The translations under genes were made by a program, and so were the position numbers. Source: Streptomyces roseochromogenus subsp. oscitans DS 12.976 (GTDB lineage Bacteria; Actinomycetota; Actinomycetes; Streptomycetales; Streptomycetaceae). Taken from it: DNA of 41,748 nt. The stretch covers positions 740,299-782,046 of the forward strand of contig NZ_CM002285.1 in NCBI RefSeq assembly GCF_000497445.1, read 5' to 3'. Of the stretch, positions 1 to 6,964 are shown piece by piece. How positions within the stretch are numbered: position 1 is the first letter of the stretch; each line of letters opens with the position of its first letter. The notes under the pieces are model-generated. The model worked only from the letters and a program-made list of their open reading frames with translations. It was not told the DNA's origin and did not search any database.

Positions 1-52
1 GAGCCGGGATCACCGTGGCCCGGTGGTAGTAGCGGGGAAGGCCGTGGCCGGG

Positions 53-912
53 TCAGTGGGCGGCGTGGCGGTGGCCGCTTCGGGCGGACCGGTGGCGGTA
101 GCGGTGGGACAGGGCGTGGAAGGCCTCCTTCGGTTCCCAGTGCCAGCCGGAGGCGGGGTCGTCGGGCGGTCCTTGATGGTCTTGGTGAGGGCGTAGCTCG
201 CCATGTCGAGGTCGTGGCGCGGGCCGCCCGGGCGGTTCGGGGCGTCGGGGGTCACGAACTGGAAGGCCATCGCCGCGTACAGGTCCATCGAGGAGAAGGC
301 GTCGAGGAGTTGCATGAGATACGTCGCCTGGGTGCGCTCGCTGCGCACCGGATCGCCCTTGATCTCCGGGGGCGCCTTGTCGTGGTCGACGATGTCCCAG
401 CCCATCCCCGCGGTCTCGGGCGCCCCGACGTACGCGCAGGTGCCGAACTCGGTGACGGCCAGCGGCTTGCCCCACCGCAGATGGCGGCTCAACTCCCGTA
501 CGCAGTCGGCCTTGTGGGGGAGGTACGAGTAGTGGTCGATGCCGACGATGTCGAAGAGGCGCCAGTCGACCTCGTCGTCCTGGGCCGCGGCGTAGCTGAG
601 CCGGCCGTGGAAGACGGACCGGCCGACCGCCGCCGCCTTCGCCGTGAAGCGGTCCTGGCGGCGCTGCATCGCGACGGGGTCGACCCTGCCGTCGAGCAGG
701 TTCCGGACGCGTTCGAGGACGTCGGCTCCCGGGACGATGCCGGGCACGAAGAGCCAGAACCCGCAGCCCACGCTGAGATCCACGGCAGCGCCGTGCCTGC
801 GCAGCCGCTCCGCGAACCGGCCGGTCTCGGCGAGGTGTTCCAGGATGTCCTTGCGCATCCGGGCCGCGCTGAAGGCCTTGCCCGGCGTTTCCCCCGTACC
901 CACGGTGTACAC
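53..912 (-). pseudogene. Glycosidase-like (abortive-infection type) TIM-barrel protein, internally deleted and frameshifted
   Basis: The reading frame opens at a GTG (912) with [14 protein letters not shown] and includes FDIVGIDHYSYLPH, LAVTEFGTCAYVGA and RHDLDMASYAL. From memory this matches a roughly 370-residue actinobacterial family of cytosolic TIM-barrel proteins annotated as glycosidase-like or abortive-infection proteins. Two lesions are visible. Family members have about 45-50 residues between DILEHL and the ERLRRHGAAVDLSVGC block, and these are missing. Near 165-180 the family C-terminus (WHWEPKEAFHALSHRYR, ending at 53) continues in a different frame from the body. The open frame extends upstream to about 969 without a better start. 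The barrel cannot fold normally with a missing strand/helix pair, so I call it a pseudogene. The exact substrate is unknown. Confidence 0.6.
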
Positions 913-959
913 GACCCCGTGCCGGCGCAGCCCGCCCCGCGCGTCACGAATCCGCCCCG

Positions 960-1082
960 AGCACCTTCGTCAAGCGCTACGTCCCCGAGTCCAAGGGCCG
1001 CACCTCGAAACCCTCGAAGCCGAACTCCGGGCGCGCTTCTCCTGAACCATTCGAACCCTTCGAACCATTCGAACCCTTTGTA
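960..1082 (+). pseudogene. Possible C-terminal relic of an MFS sugar porter
   Basis: One plus-strand frame reads [18 protein letters not shown] and then a tail of EPF repeats. PESKGR resembles the PETKGR signature that follows the last membrane helix of sugar-porter MFS proteins. No membrane helices precede it; the sequence to the left belongs to the opposite-strand glycosidase relic. I therefore read it as the 3' stub of a sugar or inositol importer whose body has been deleted. The frame no longer has its own stop and runs on into the next relic. The position just before a sugar dehydrogenase/isomerase pair supports an importer, but the identification rests on one short motif. Confidence 0.35.
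1044..1079. repeat. Two tandem copies of an 18-base repeat
   Basis: Positions 1044-1061 and 1062-1079 are 17/18 identical, and each contains the palindromic core TTCGAA. The array sits 14 bases before the GTG of the dehydrogenase relic. In the sugar-porter frame it encodes EPF repeats. It could be a protein tail repeat or a regulatory element left from the operon promoter; the sequence does not decide. Confidence 0.7.
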
Positions 1083-1092
1083 AGGACTGACC

Positions 1093-1890
1093 GTGGCCGT
1101 ACGTGTAGGAGTCATCGGCGCCGGCTGGATCGGCCAGGAGCACATCCGGCGCCCGGGTGCTCCGCCGTGGTCGCGGCGGACGACGTGGACGCCGTCCTCG
1201 TGACGTCCTGGGGCCGGACCCACGCCGAGCATGTGCCGGCCGCGGTAGCCGCAGGGAAGCCGGTGTTCTGCGAGAAGCCCCTCGCCACCACCGTCGCGAA
1301 CGGTCTGAAGATCGTCGAGGCGGGGCAGGCGCACGGCCGCCGCCTGGTGCAGGTCGGCTTCATGCGGCGCTACGACGCCGGCTACCGGCAGCTGAAGCAG
1401 GTCATCGACTCCGGCCGGATCGGCGAGCCGCTGATCGTGCACTGCGCCCATCGCAACCCGGCCGTTCCGCTGTCGTACACCTCCGACATGGCTGCCCTGG
1501 ACACGGCGGTGCACGAGGTGGACGTGCTGCGCTGGCTGCTGTACGACGAGATCGTCTCCACGCAGGTGGTCACCCCGCGCGCCACCAGCAAGCGGTTCCC
1601 GCACCTGAAGGACCCGCAGATCATGCTCTTCGAGACCGCCAAAGGGATCCGCATCGACCTGGAGGTCTTCGTCAACTGCCAGTACGGCTACGACATCCAG
1701 TGCGAGACGGTCGGCGAGGAGGGGCTGGTCCGGCTGCCCGACCCGGCCGCGGTCGGCGTCCGCACCGCCGGAGCGCACAGCAGCGAGGTGCTGACGGACT
1801 GGGCGGGCCGCTTCGCGGACGCCTTCGACACCGAGTTCCATGAGTGGATCACGAACCTCACGGAGGGCGACGAGCCGACCGGCCCCTCGG
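1093..1890 (+). pseudogene. Gfo/Idh/MocA-family NAD-dependent sugar or inositol dehydrogenase, deleted at both ends
   Basis: A GTG start at 1093 follows an AAGGA site and encodes [16 protein letters not shown], the N-terminal Rossmann motif. The frame is then lost near 1150. The family sequence resumes in another frame at about 1167 ([13 protein letters not shown]) and continues through the cofactor motif [25 protein letters not shown] and [13 protein letters not shown]. About 45 residues between HIRR and ADDVDAV are missing, and the C-terminus stops at ATGPS-like sequence (DEPTGPS), where it is joined to the next gene. Intact members are about 335-340 residues and oxidise inositols or sugars. 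The K of EKP and the H of HEVD are retained, but the protein cannot be made in one frame. Confidence 0.75.
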
Positions 1891-1893
1891 GCG

Positions 1894-2682
1894 GAACTCG
1901 GCCACAAATACGTCGAGTTGTCCCCGCGCGACGACTTCATGCCGTTCTTCCTGCATCCGCGCGCCGACGACGAGAGGATCGCGGAGCTGAAGTAGTCCCT
2001 GCGCGACCACGGGGTCCAGCTCTCCTCCGTGCTGCCGCTGTACAAGTGGTCCTCGCCCGAGGAGACCGAGCGGCAGGCGGCCGTCCGCTAATGGAAGCGG
2101 ATGATCGAGATCACCGCTGACCTGGAATGCCCGCTGATGAACTCGGAGTTCAACGGCCGCCCCGAGCGTTCGGCGGAGGGCGAGGCCGCATTCTGGCGCT
2201 CGCTGGAGGCACTGCTGCCCGTGTTCGAGCGGGAGAGCATCGCGCTGAACCTGGAGGCGCACCCCGACGACTTCTGTGAGGAGAACACCCCCGCGGTCGA
2301 CCTGGTCCGTGCGGTCAACAGGCCCTGGGTGAACTACCCTGTACTGCGCCCCGCACCTGTCGGGGGCGGATCCGACGGCGGACATCGGGCGATGATGCGT
2401 TACGCGGGCGACAAACTGCAGCACGTGCACATCGCGGACATGTTCCACCACAAGGGTTCTTCCGGGCTGCGGTACATCCTCAGCCCGCCCGGCACCCCGG
2501 CCCGTATCCACCAGCACCTGGACATCGGGCAGGGCGAAGTGGACTGGGCGGCGTTCTTCGATAGTCTGCGGGAGCTGAAGTTCGACGGCGTGGCCACAGC
2601 CTGTGTGTTCGCCTGGGAGGAGAGAGCCCGGGAGTCCTCGGCGTTCATGCTGGAGCGGATCACGAAGGAACTGGCCGCCTAG
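1894..2682 (+). pseudogene. Sugar phosphate isomerase/epimerase (inosose dehydratase-like TIM barrel), decayed
   Basis: Starting at [15 protein letters not shown], the sequence follows an actinobacterial xylose-isomerase-like TIM barrel family found next to Gfo/Idh/MocA dehydrogenases: [64 protein letters not shown]. Lesions: the first roughly 27 residues are missing and the gene is fused to the dehydrogenase relic; TAG at 1993-1995; TAA at 2089-2091, where the family has a tyrosine (RYWKR); and two compensating frameshifts near 2336 and 2392. In the shifted frame the expected YCAPH appears. Only the part after 2101 is still open. Nonsense codons plus frameshifts make this true decay rather than a single sequencing slip. 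Confidence 0.75.
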
Positions 2683-2821
2683 GCCGTCCCCGGGCCGGGG
2701 CGGGTTGTTCAGGGCGGTGAGCGGAGTGTCACTCGTACGGGTACACCCGGTCCGACCGTCCGTGGCATATGGCGGGGTGTGTCGTTCGGCAGCAGTGTGA
2801 TGTTTGCCATGTGACTGTGAT

Positions 2822-2859
2822 GGGCCTGGGGTAAACGGGCAAGGTTCCCCGTTAGGCCC
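2822..2859 (+). other. Leader hairpin upstream of the acyltransferase
   Basis: GGGCCT at 2822-2827 pairs with AGGCCC at 2854-2859, and AACGGG at 2834-2839 pairs with CCCGTT at 2848-2853. This gives a 12-bp bipartite stem with a 6-base bulge on the left arm. It ends 29 bases before the ATG at 2889 and has no U-run, so it looks like a leader structure rather than a terminator. No known riboswitch class is recognised. Nothing else is evident in 2683-2888. Confidence 0.4.
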
Positions 2860-2888
2860 CACGCCAACCCTCTGCGGCAGGTGATTCG

Positions 2889-4070
2889 ATGACCACGGCG
2901 ACGACCCGGACGCTCCGGACGACGCCGCCCGCCCGTACCGGTGATTCGACCGCTCGGGATTCCCCAGCCGCCGTCATGCCCTCGCTGCCCTCTTTGACGG
3001 GTTTGCGATGGATGGCGGCGCTGCTGGTGTTCGGACTGCATGTGAACAATTTCGGCTATTTCGGAGGGACTGGTGGCCGCCTCGTTTCCTGGGGATTCGG
3101 CGCCGGTGCCACCGGAGTGTCGTTCTTCTTCGTACTGTCCGGCTTCGTCCTGACCTGGTCGGCTCGACCTCGCGACCGCGCGCTCGCCTTCTGGAGACGC
3201 CGCATCGCACGGATCTACCCGGTGCATCTGGTCACCCTGGCCCTGGCGCTGGTCATGGCGTACACGCTGGCGAACCAGCCGAAGCCGTCGCACAAACAGG
3301 CCCTGTCCAATGTGCTGCTGCTCCACTCCTGGTGGCATCCCTGGTGGCAGACACTGAACCCGGTGAGTTGGTCCCTTGCCTGCGAGGCGTTCTTCTATGC
3401 CTCCTTCCCGCTGCTGATCCTGCTGCTGCGCCGGCTCGGCGCGCGCGGTTCGGCCCTGCTGGCCGGTCTGTCGGTGGTGGCGGTGCTGGTGCTGGCGTGG
3501 ACGGACGCCCACGACTGGTGGACCTACACGCTGTACGCGCTCCCCGCCGCCCGGCTCCCCGAGTTCGTCCTCGGCGCGGCCACGGCGCGGCTGGTGCTGC
3601 TCGGCCGGTGGCGCGGGCCCGGCCTGGAGGCGTCGCTGGCCCTGGCGGTCATCGGCTACTTCCTCGTCCCGCAGGTCACCCCCGGCTACTCCGCCACGGT
3701 GTGCACCATCGCCGGGTTCGGGCTGCTGATCCCGGCCGCGGCGGTCGCGGACGTGCAGGGGCTGCCCTCGCTGTGGCGGCGCCGGCGGCTGGTGCGGCTC
3801 GGTGAACTGTCGTTCGCGTTCTACATGATCCATCTGCTGGTGCTGCGCGCCGCCACGCAGCTGCTCGGGACGAAGCCGCACTTCGGACTGCTGGCCGGGG
3901 TGGCCGTCACGACGACCGCGTTCGCCGTGTCGCTCGGGCTGTCCTGGCTCCTGTACGAGATGGTGGAGCAGCCGGGGAGACGCCTGCTGCTGCGCCCGCG
4001 GCGCCGCCCGGCTCCCCGGCAGGATCCGGACCGTACCCCTCACGAGGCACCGGCCGCGGCACGGGACTGA
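2889..4070 (+). CDS. Acyltransferase-3 family integral membrane acyltransferase
   Basis: 393 residues, ATG at 2889. After a polar N-terminus of about 32 residues the protein reads LPSLTGLRWMAALLVFGLHV, the typical entry of the acyltransferase-3 (OafA/YrhL-like) fold with its conserved R and H near helix 1. It continues with FFFVLSGFVLTWS, the RIARIYPVHL motif, WSLACEAFFYASFP and a late FYMIHLLVL. About ten hydrophobic segments are visible, and the C-terminus is a basic cytosolic tail. The family moves acyl groups (often acetyl) onto extracytoplasmic sugars, lipids or antibiotics; the acceptor cannot be told from sequence. It stands alone between decayed genes and appears intact. The divergence in gene quality between it and its left neighbours suggests it is independently transcribed. 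Confidence 0.85.
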   Translation: MTTATTRTLRTTPPARTGDSTARDSPAAVMPSLPSLTGLRWMAALLVFGLHVNNFGYFGGTGGRLVSWGFGAGATGVSFFFVLSGFVLTWSARPRDRALAFWRRRIARIYPVHLVTLALALVMAYTLANQPKPSHKQALSNVLLLHSWWHPWWQTLNPVSWSLACEAFFYASFPLLILLLRRLGARGSALLAGLSVVAVLVLAWTDAHDWWTYTLYALPAARLPEFVLGAATARLVLLGRWRGPGLEASLALAVIGYFLVPQVTPGYSATVCTIAGFGLLIPAAAVADVQGLPSLWRRRRLVRLGELSFAFYMIHLLVLRAATQLLGTKPHFGLLAGVAVTTTAFAVSLGLSWLLYEMVEQPGRRLLLRPRRRPAPRQDPDRTPHEAPAAARD

Positions 4071-4111
4071 GCCGGTTCCCGAGCCTTTCGGAGCCCTTGA
4101 CCGGCAGCACG

Positions 4112-4141
4112 AAAAATGCCCTCGGCTCTATCGCGGAGGGC
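4112..4141 (-). terminator. Terminator-like hairpin with U-run on the minus strand
   Basis: GCCCTC (4118-4123) pairs with GAGGGC (4136-4141). On the minus strand the stem is followed by ATTTTTC, so it would stop leftward transcription coming from the flavoprotein gene across the methyltransferase relic. The A-run on the plus side makes it potentially bidirectional. A second pair, two GGGCGCCC palindromes at 4178-4185 and 4194-4201, lies beside it. The rest of 4071-4316 shows no gene. Confidence 0.45.
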
Positions 4142-4316
4142 CTCGTGCCGGGGCACCATGAGCCCCGGAAGGCTTGCGGGCGCCCGCCGAGGGGGGCGCC
4201 CTGCTTCCCCTCCGCCGCCCGCTCAGACACCCGCCGAAGCCCTCGGGCCGAGCCCGGCGACCTGGCGTTCCGCCGTCCCCACCCCTAGGTTCTGCGCATC
4301 GGAAAAGGGGGGCGGG

Positions 4317-4548
4317 ATGGACCGGAACATCCGCACGGTGGAGGCCGACCGCTGGACGGAGGGTGCGGTCGGGTGGTGGGACGGTTTCTACGCGGAACGG
4401 GACAGACCGGTGCCGTTCTTCGCGGCGAAACCGGACGAGAACCTGGTGTCCTCCCTGGACCGCGGTCTGATCGCGCCGGGCCGGGCCCTCGACCTGGGCT
4501 GCGGCCCCGGCCGTAACGCGCTGCACCTCGCCGCAAGCGGTTTCGGGC
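4317..4548 (+). pseudogene. SAM-dependent class I methyltransferase, truncated after motif I
   Basis: ATG at 4317 follows an AAAAGGGGGGCGGG stretch. The protein opens MDRNIRTVEADRWTEGAVGW and reaches RALDLGCGPGRNALHLAASGF, the SAM-binding motif I and its following helix. The family should then give an acidic loop (motif II), but the frame continues into unrelated arginine-rich sequence and stops at 4730. About two thirds of a normal 200-220 residue methyltransferase is gone, so no activity is expected. The break lies near 4546. Confidence 0.75.
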
Positions 4549-4591
4549 GGCGTTGGCCGTGTCGCAGGTCTGGGCGGCTCCCTACGGAAGG

Positions 4592-4632
4592 CGGGGTCAA
4601 GCGGCTGACCCCGAGGCTTAGTTCATGTTTTG
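4592..4632 (+). terminator. Perfect 8-bp hairpin followed by T-rich tract
   Basis: CGGGGTCA (4592-4599) and TGACCCCG (4606-4613) form a perfect stem with a 6-base loop, followed by a T-rich run (to 4632). This fits a factor-independent terminator for rightward transcription and may have belonged to the gene whose 3' part was lost. A further inverted pair, GTTTTGA (4627-4633) and TCAAAAC (4673-4679), lies downstream in an unusually AT-rich patch next to the end of the flavoprotein gene. Confidence 0.5.
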
Positions 4633-4681
4633 ATTTAAGTGGTGAGGCGAGCGGGCGGCAAGCCGTCGGAAGTCAAAACCT

Positions 4682-6037
4682 TCAGAACCGCATGCCGTGT
4701 CCCCGGGTCAGGACGAGATGGGGATCGTAGCGCCGTTTGGCGTCGGCGAGGGCCGGCCAGCGGCTGCCGTAGTGGTCCCGCCAGTCGGCATCGGACAGGG
4801 GCAGGGCGTTGACGGGATAGGCGACGGCGCCGTAGGCACGGGCGAGTTCGTAGGCGGCGCGGTTGGCGGCCACCATCGCGGCCGCCGGCTCCGGACTGTC
4901 CGGCGGGGCCGTGCGCAACAGGGCGAAAAGGTGGAGGACTTGACCGGGGGGACAGCGGAAGAGGGGTGCGCGCAGCCGGCCGGAGAGCAGCGGGTACAGC
5001 AGGACGAGGCCGGTGTCGCGCAGGTCGGCGAAGGCCGCCTCGGCGAGGACGGCGCGGACCACGGACTCGGCGCTGTCGTGCGGGAGCAGCAGGTTGAGCC
5101 ACGGGTGCGGATACAGCCACTCCCCCGTCGCCCGCAGGACCTCCTCGTCGGTGTCCACGCGCTGGGCGAACTCGCCGTACCCGAGATCCTCGACCTCCGT
5201 GGCGGCGCGGTCGTGCGCGAGTCCGTCGAGCGGGGCGGTGTCGTCGGGCGGGCACGGGCCGGTGTGCGCGGCCACGGCCTCGATCATGTACTGCCAGCCG
5301 TGCTCGCCCGCCGGCCGGGCCTGGCCCTCCAGATACGTGAAGCGCTGTTCCTCGGCGAGCCGCCGCTGGTCGGCGAGGTAGCGGGTGAGGTCGGTGTAGT
5401 ACAGGCAGTAGCGGCGGACCCGGTCGGGGGCGGGGACCAGCCGCAGGGTGGCGGTCACGATGACGGCGCACTGGCCGAGGCCGGCGAGCACGGAGTGGAA
5501 CAGCTCGGGGTCCCGGTCGGGTGAGCAGACCCGGTGCTCCCCGGCTCCGGTCACCACCTCCAGCTCCAGGACCTGGTCCGCGACCAGGCCGTGCCGGTGG
5601 CCGGCGCCGCCGAGTCCGCCCGCGGACAGGACGCCGCCGACGCCCGCGCCGAGGTAGTCGGTGAGGACCGGCGGGGTGCGGCCGTGCGGGAGGGTGGCGG
5701 CCAGCACGTCCCGCCACAACGCGCCGGCCTGAACGGTCACTTGGCCGTCCGTCACGGGACCGACCCGGTTCAGCGCCCGCAGGTCCAGGACGATCCCGCC
5801 GTCCGACTGGCCCTGGCCGTACATCGAGTGTCCGCCGCCGCGCGCGCTCACCGCGATGCCCCGGGGACCGGCGAACTCCAGCAGGTCCTTGATCTCGGCG
5901 GCGGACTCCGGGCGCAGCACGCCGAGCGGCTCGGCCCGCACGAGGTGCCCGAAGTCCTGTGCGGCCTCCTGGAGGGTCTCGGGGCGGGTGTCCAGGGCCG
6001 GGCCGAAGCGGGCGGCGAGGTCGTGGGCCGTCGTCAT
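4682..6037 (-). CDS. FAD-linked oxidoreductase, cytokinin-oxidase/BBE-like
   Basis: 451 residues. The N-terminal half is a PCMH-type FAD domain: GVLRPESAAEIKDLLEFA, then SARGGGHSMYGQGQSDGG, with His70 in the GHS motif at the place where plant cytokinin oxidases attach FAD covalently, followed by VLTDYLGAGVGGVLSAGG and GLGQCAVIVTATLRLVPAP. The C-terminus ends with DWRDHYGSRWPALADAKRRY and then DPHLVLTRGHG, typical of the cytokinin-dehydrogenase C-terminal domain. No signal peptide is seen, so it is probably cytosolic. The family oxidises C-N or alcohol bonds with oxygen or quinone as acceptor; the bacterial substrate is unknown. It lies 44 bases downstream of the inositol-monophosphatase-like gene on the same strand, so the two may be co-transcribed. 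Confidence 0.8.
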   Translation of the reverse strand: MTTAHDLAARFGPALDTRPETLQEAAQDFGHLVRAEPLGVLRPESAAEIKDLLEFAGPRGIAVSARGGGHSMYGQGQSDGGIVLDLRALNRVGPVTDGQVTVQAGALWRDVLAATLPHGRTPPVLTDYLGAGVGGVLSAGGLGGAGHRHGLVADQVLELEVVTGAGEHRVCSPDRDPELFHSVLAGLGQCAVIVTATLRLVPAPDRVRRYCLYYTDLTRYLADQRRLAEEQRFTYLEGQARPAGEHGWQYMIEAVAAHTGPCPPDDTAPLDGLAHDRAATEVEDLGYGEFAQRVDTDEEVLRATGEWLYPHPWLNLLLPHDSAESVVRAVLAEAAFADLRDTGLVLLYPLLSGRLRAPLFRCPPGQVLHLFALLRTAPPDSPEPAAAMVAANRAAYELARAYGAVAYPVNALPLSDADWRDHYGSRWPALADAKRRYDPHLVLTRGHGMRF

Positions 6038-6081
6038 GCCGGAATCACATCAGACGGGCCCGGTGTGCGTCGAGATCGCCG

Positions 6082-6897
6082 TCAACTGCCTTCTGCTGCC
6101 TGCTTCTTGATGAGGTGCAGCAGGGCGGCGTGCGTCTGGGCGTCGGCCGCCGCGACGAGCCCGCCCGCGCCGGTGAGCACGGGCTCGCCCTGCAGACCGG
6201 TGACGGTGCAGCCGGCTGCCCGGCACAGTGCGATGCCGGCCGCGAAGTGCACGCTGTCGCGCAGGTCGCCGTCGGTGACGTAGGCGGCCCGGCGGCCGGC
6301 GGCGACCCAGGCCACGGCGAGCGTGCTGGAGATCACCCGGGGCCGGAAGCGGTCGGCGAAGCCCGGGTCGGCGAGCAGGCGGGCCGGGTGGAATCCGGGC
6401 GCGTTGGGGAACGGCGGGTCGAGGTTGACGTCCACCAGGGCGGACCCGGACGAGGGCGCGAGGCGCTCGTCGGCGCCGTCCCCGCGGACCCATGCCGTGT
6501 CGCCGTCGGTCCAGAACACCTCGCCGCTGAACGGGTCGGCGGTCGCGGCGGCCTTGACGTCGGGCCCCTCCCGCAGGGCCACGTTCACTCCGACGAGCAT
6601 GTTCCGTACGGCGTAGTTGAGGGTGCCGCACAGCGGGTCGACGAGCCAGCGGCGGTGGGCGTCGGCGGCGCCGGAGCGCCCGCTCTCCTCGCCGGTCACG
6701 GCGTCGTCGGGGCGGCCGGCGCGCAGCACGTCCAGGATGGCCCGCTCGGCGGCGAGGTCCGCCTCGGTCGCGAAGTCGCCGGCGGACTTGTCGTAGCGTG
6801 CGAGCCGGCTGCCGTAGAGATCACGGACCACGGCGGCGCCCGCCTGGGCCGCGGTCAGCGCCAGGCGGGCGTCGGATTCCCCGTTGATGATCGACAT
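6082..6897 (-). CDS. Inositol monophosphatase family protein with altered metal site
   Basis: 271 residues. The fold markers are GDFATEADLAAERAIL, VTGEESG with Glu70/Glu71, WLVDPLCGTLNYA and a C-terminal DSVHFAAGIALCRAAG. The family uses WxxDPIDGT, where both aspartates bind metal. Here the first (Asp87) is kept but the second is Cys90. From memory an actinobacterial subgroup shares DPLCGT, so this may be a subgroup trait rather than a fresh mutation. It is expected to be a Mg-dependent phosphatase-fold protein for inositol phosphate, a nucleotide phosphate or another small phosphoester; whether it is catalytic is uncertain. No signal peptide. It heads a probable two-gene unit with the flavoprotein. 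Confidence 0.85.
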   Translation of the reverse strand: MSIINGESDARLALTAAQAGAAVVRDLYGSRLARYDKSAGDFATEADLAAERAILDVLRAGRPDDAVTGEESGRSGAADAHRRWLVDPLCGTLNYAVRNMLVGVNVALREGPDVKAAATADPFSGEVFWTDGDTAWVRGDGADERLAPSSGSALVDVNLDPPFPNAPGFHPARLLADPGFADRFRPRVISSTLAVAWVAAGRRAAYVTDGDLRDSVHFAAGIALCRAAGCTVTGLQGEPVLTGAGGLVAAADAQTHAALLHLIKKQAAEGS

Positions 6898-6964
6898 GGA
6901 GGGCAGGATAGTCGCAGGTTCCCCGGCTGCTGGAGGGGTTGGGCCCCGGCTGACGCCGATGCGG

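Noticed and set aside
4626..4640. Rare TTA (bldA-type) leucine codon in the methyltransferase frame
   Set aside because: It lies in the non-family tail after the truncation, so it says nothing about bldA control of a working gene.
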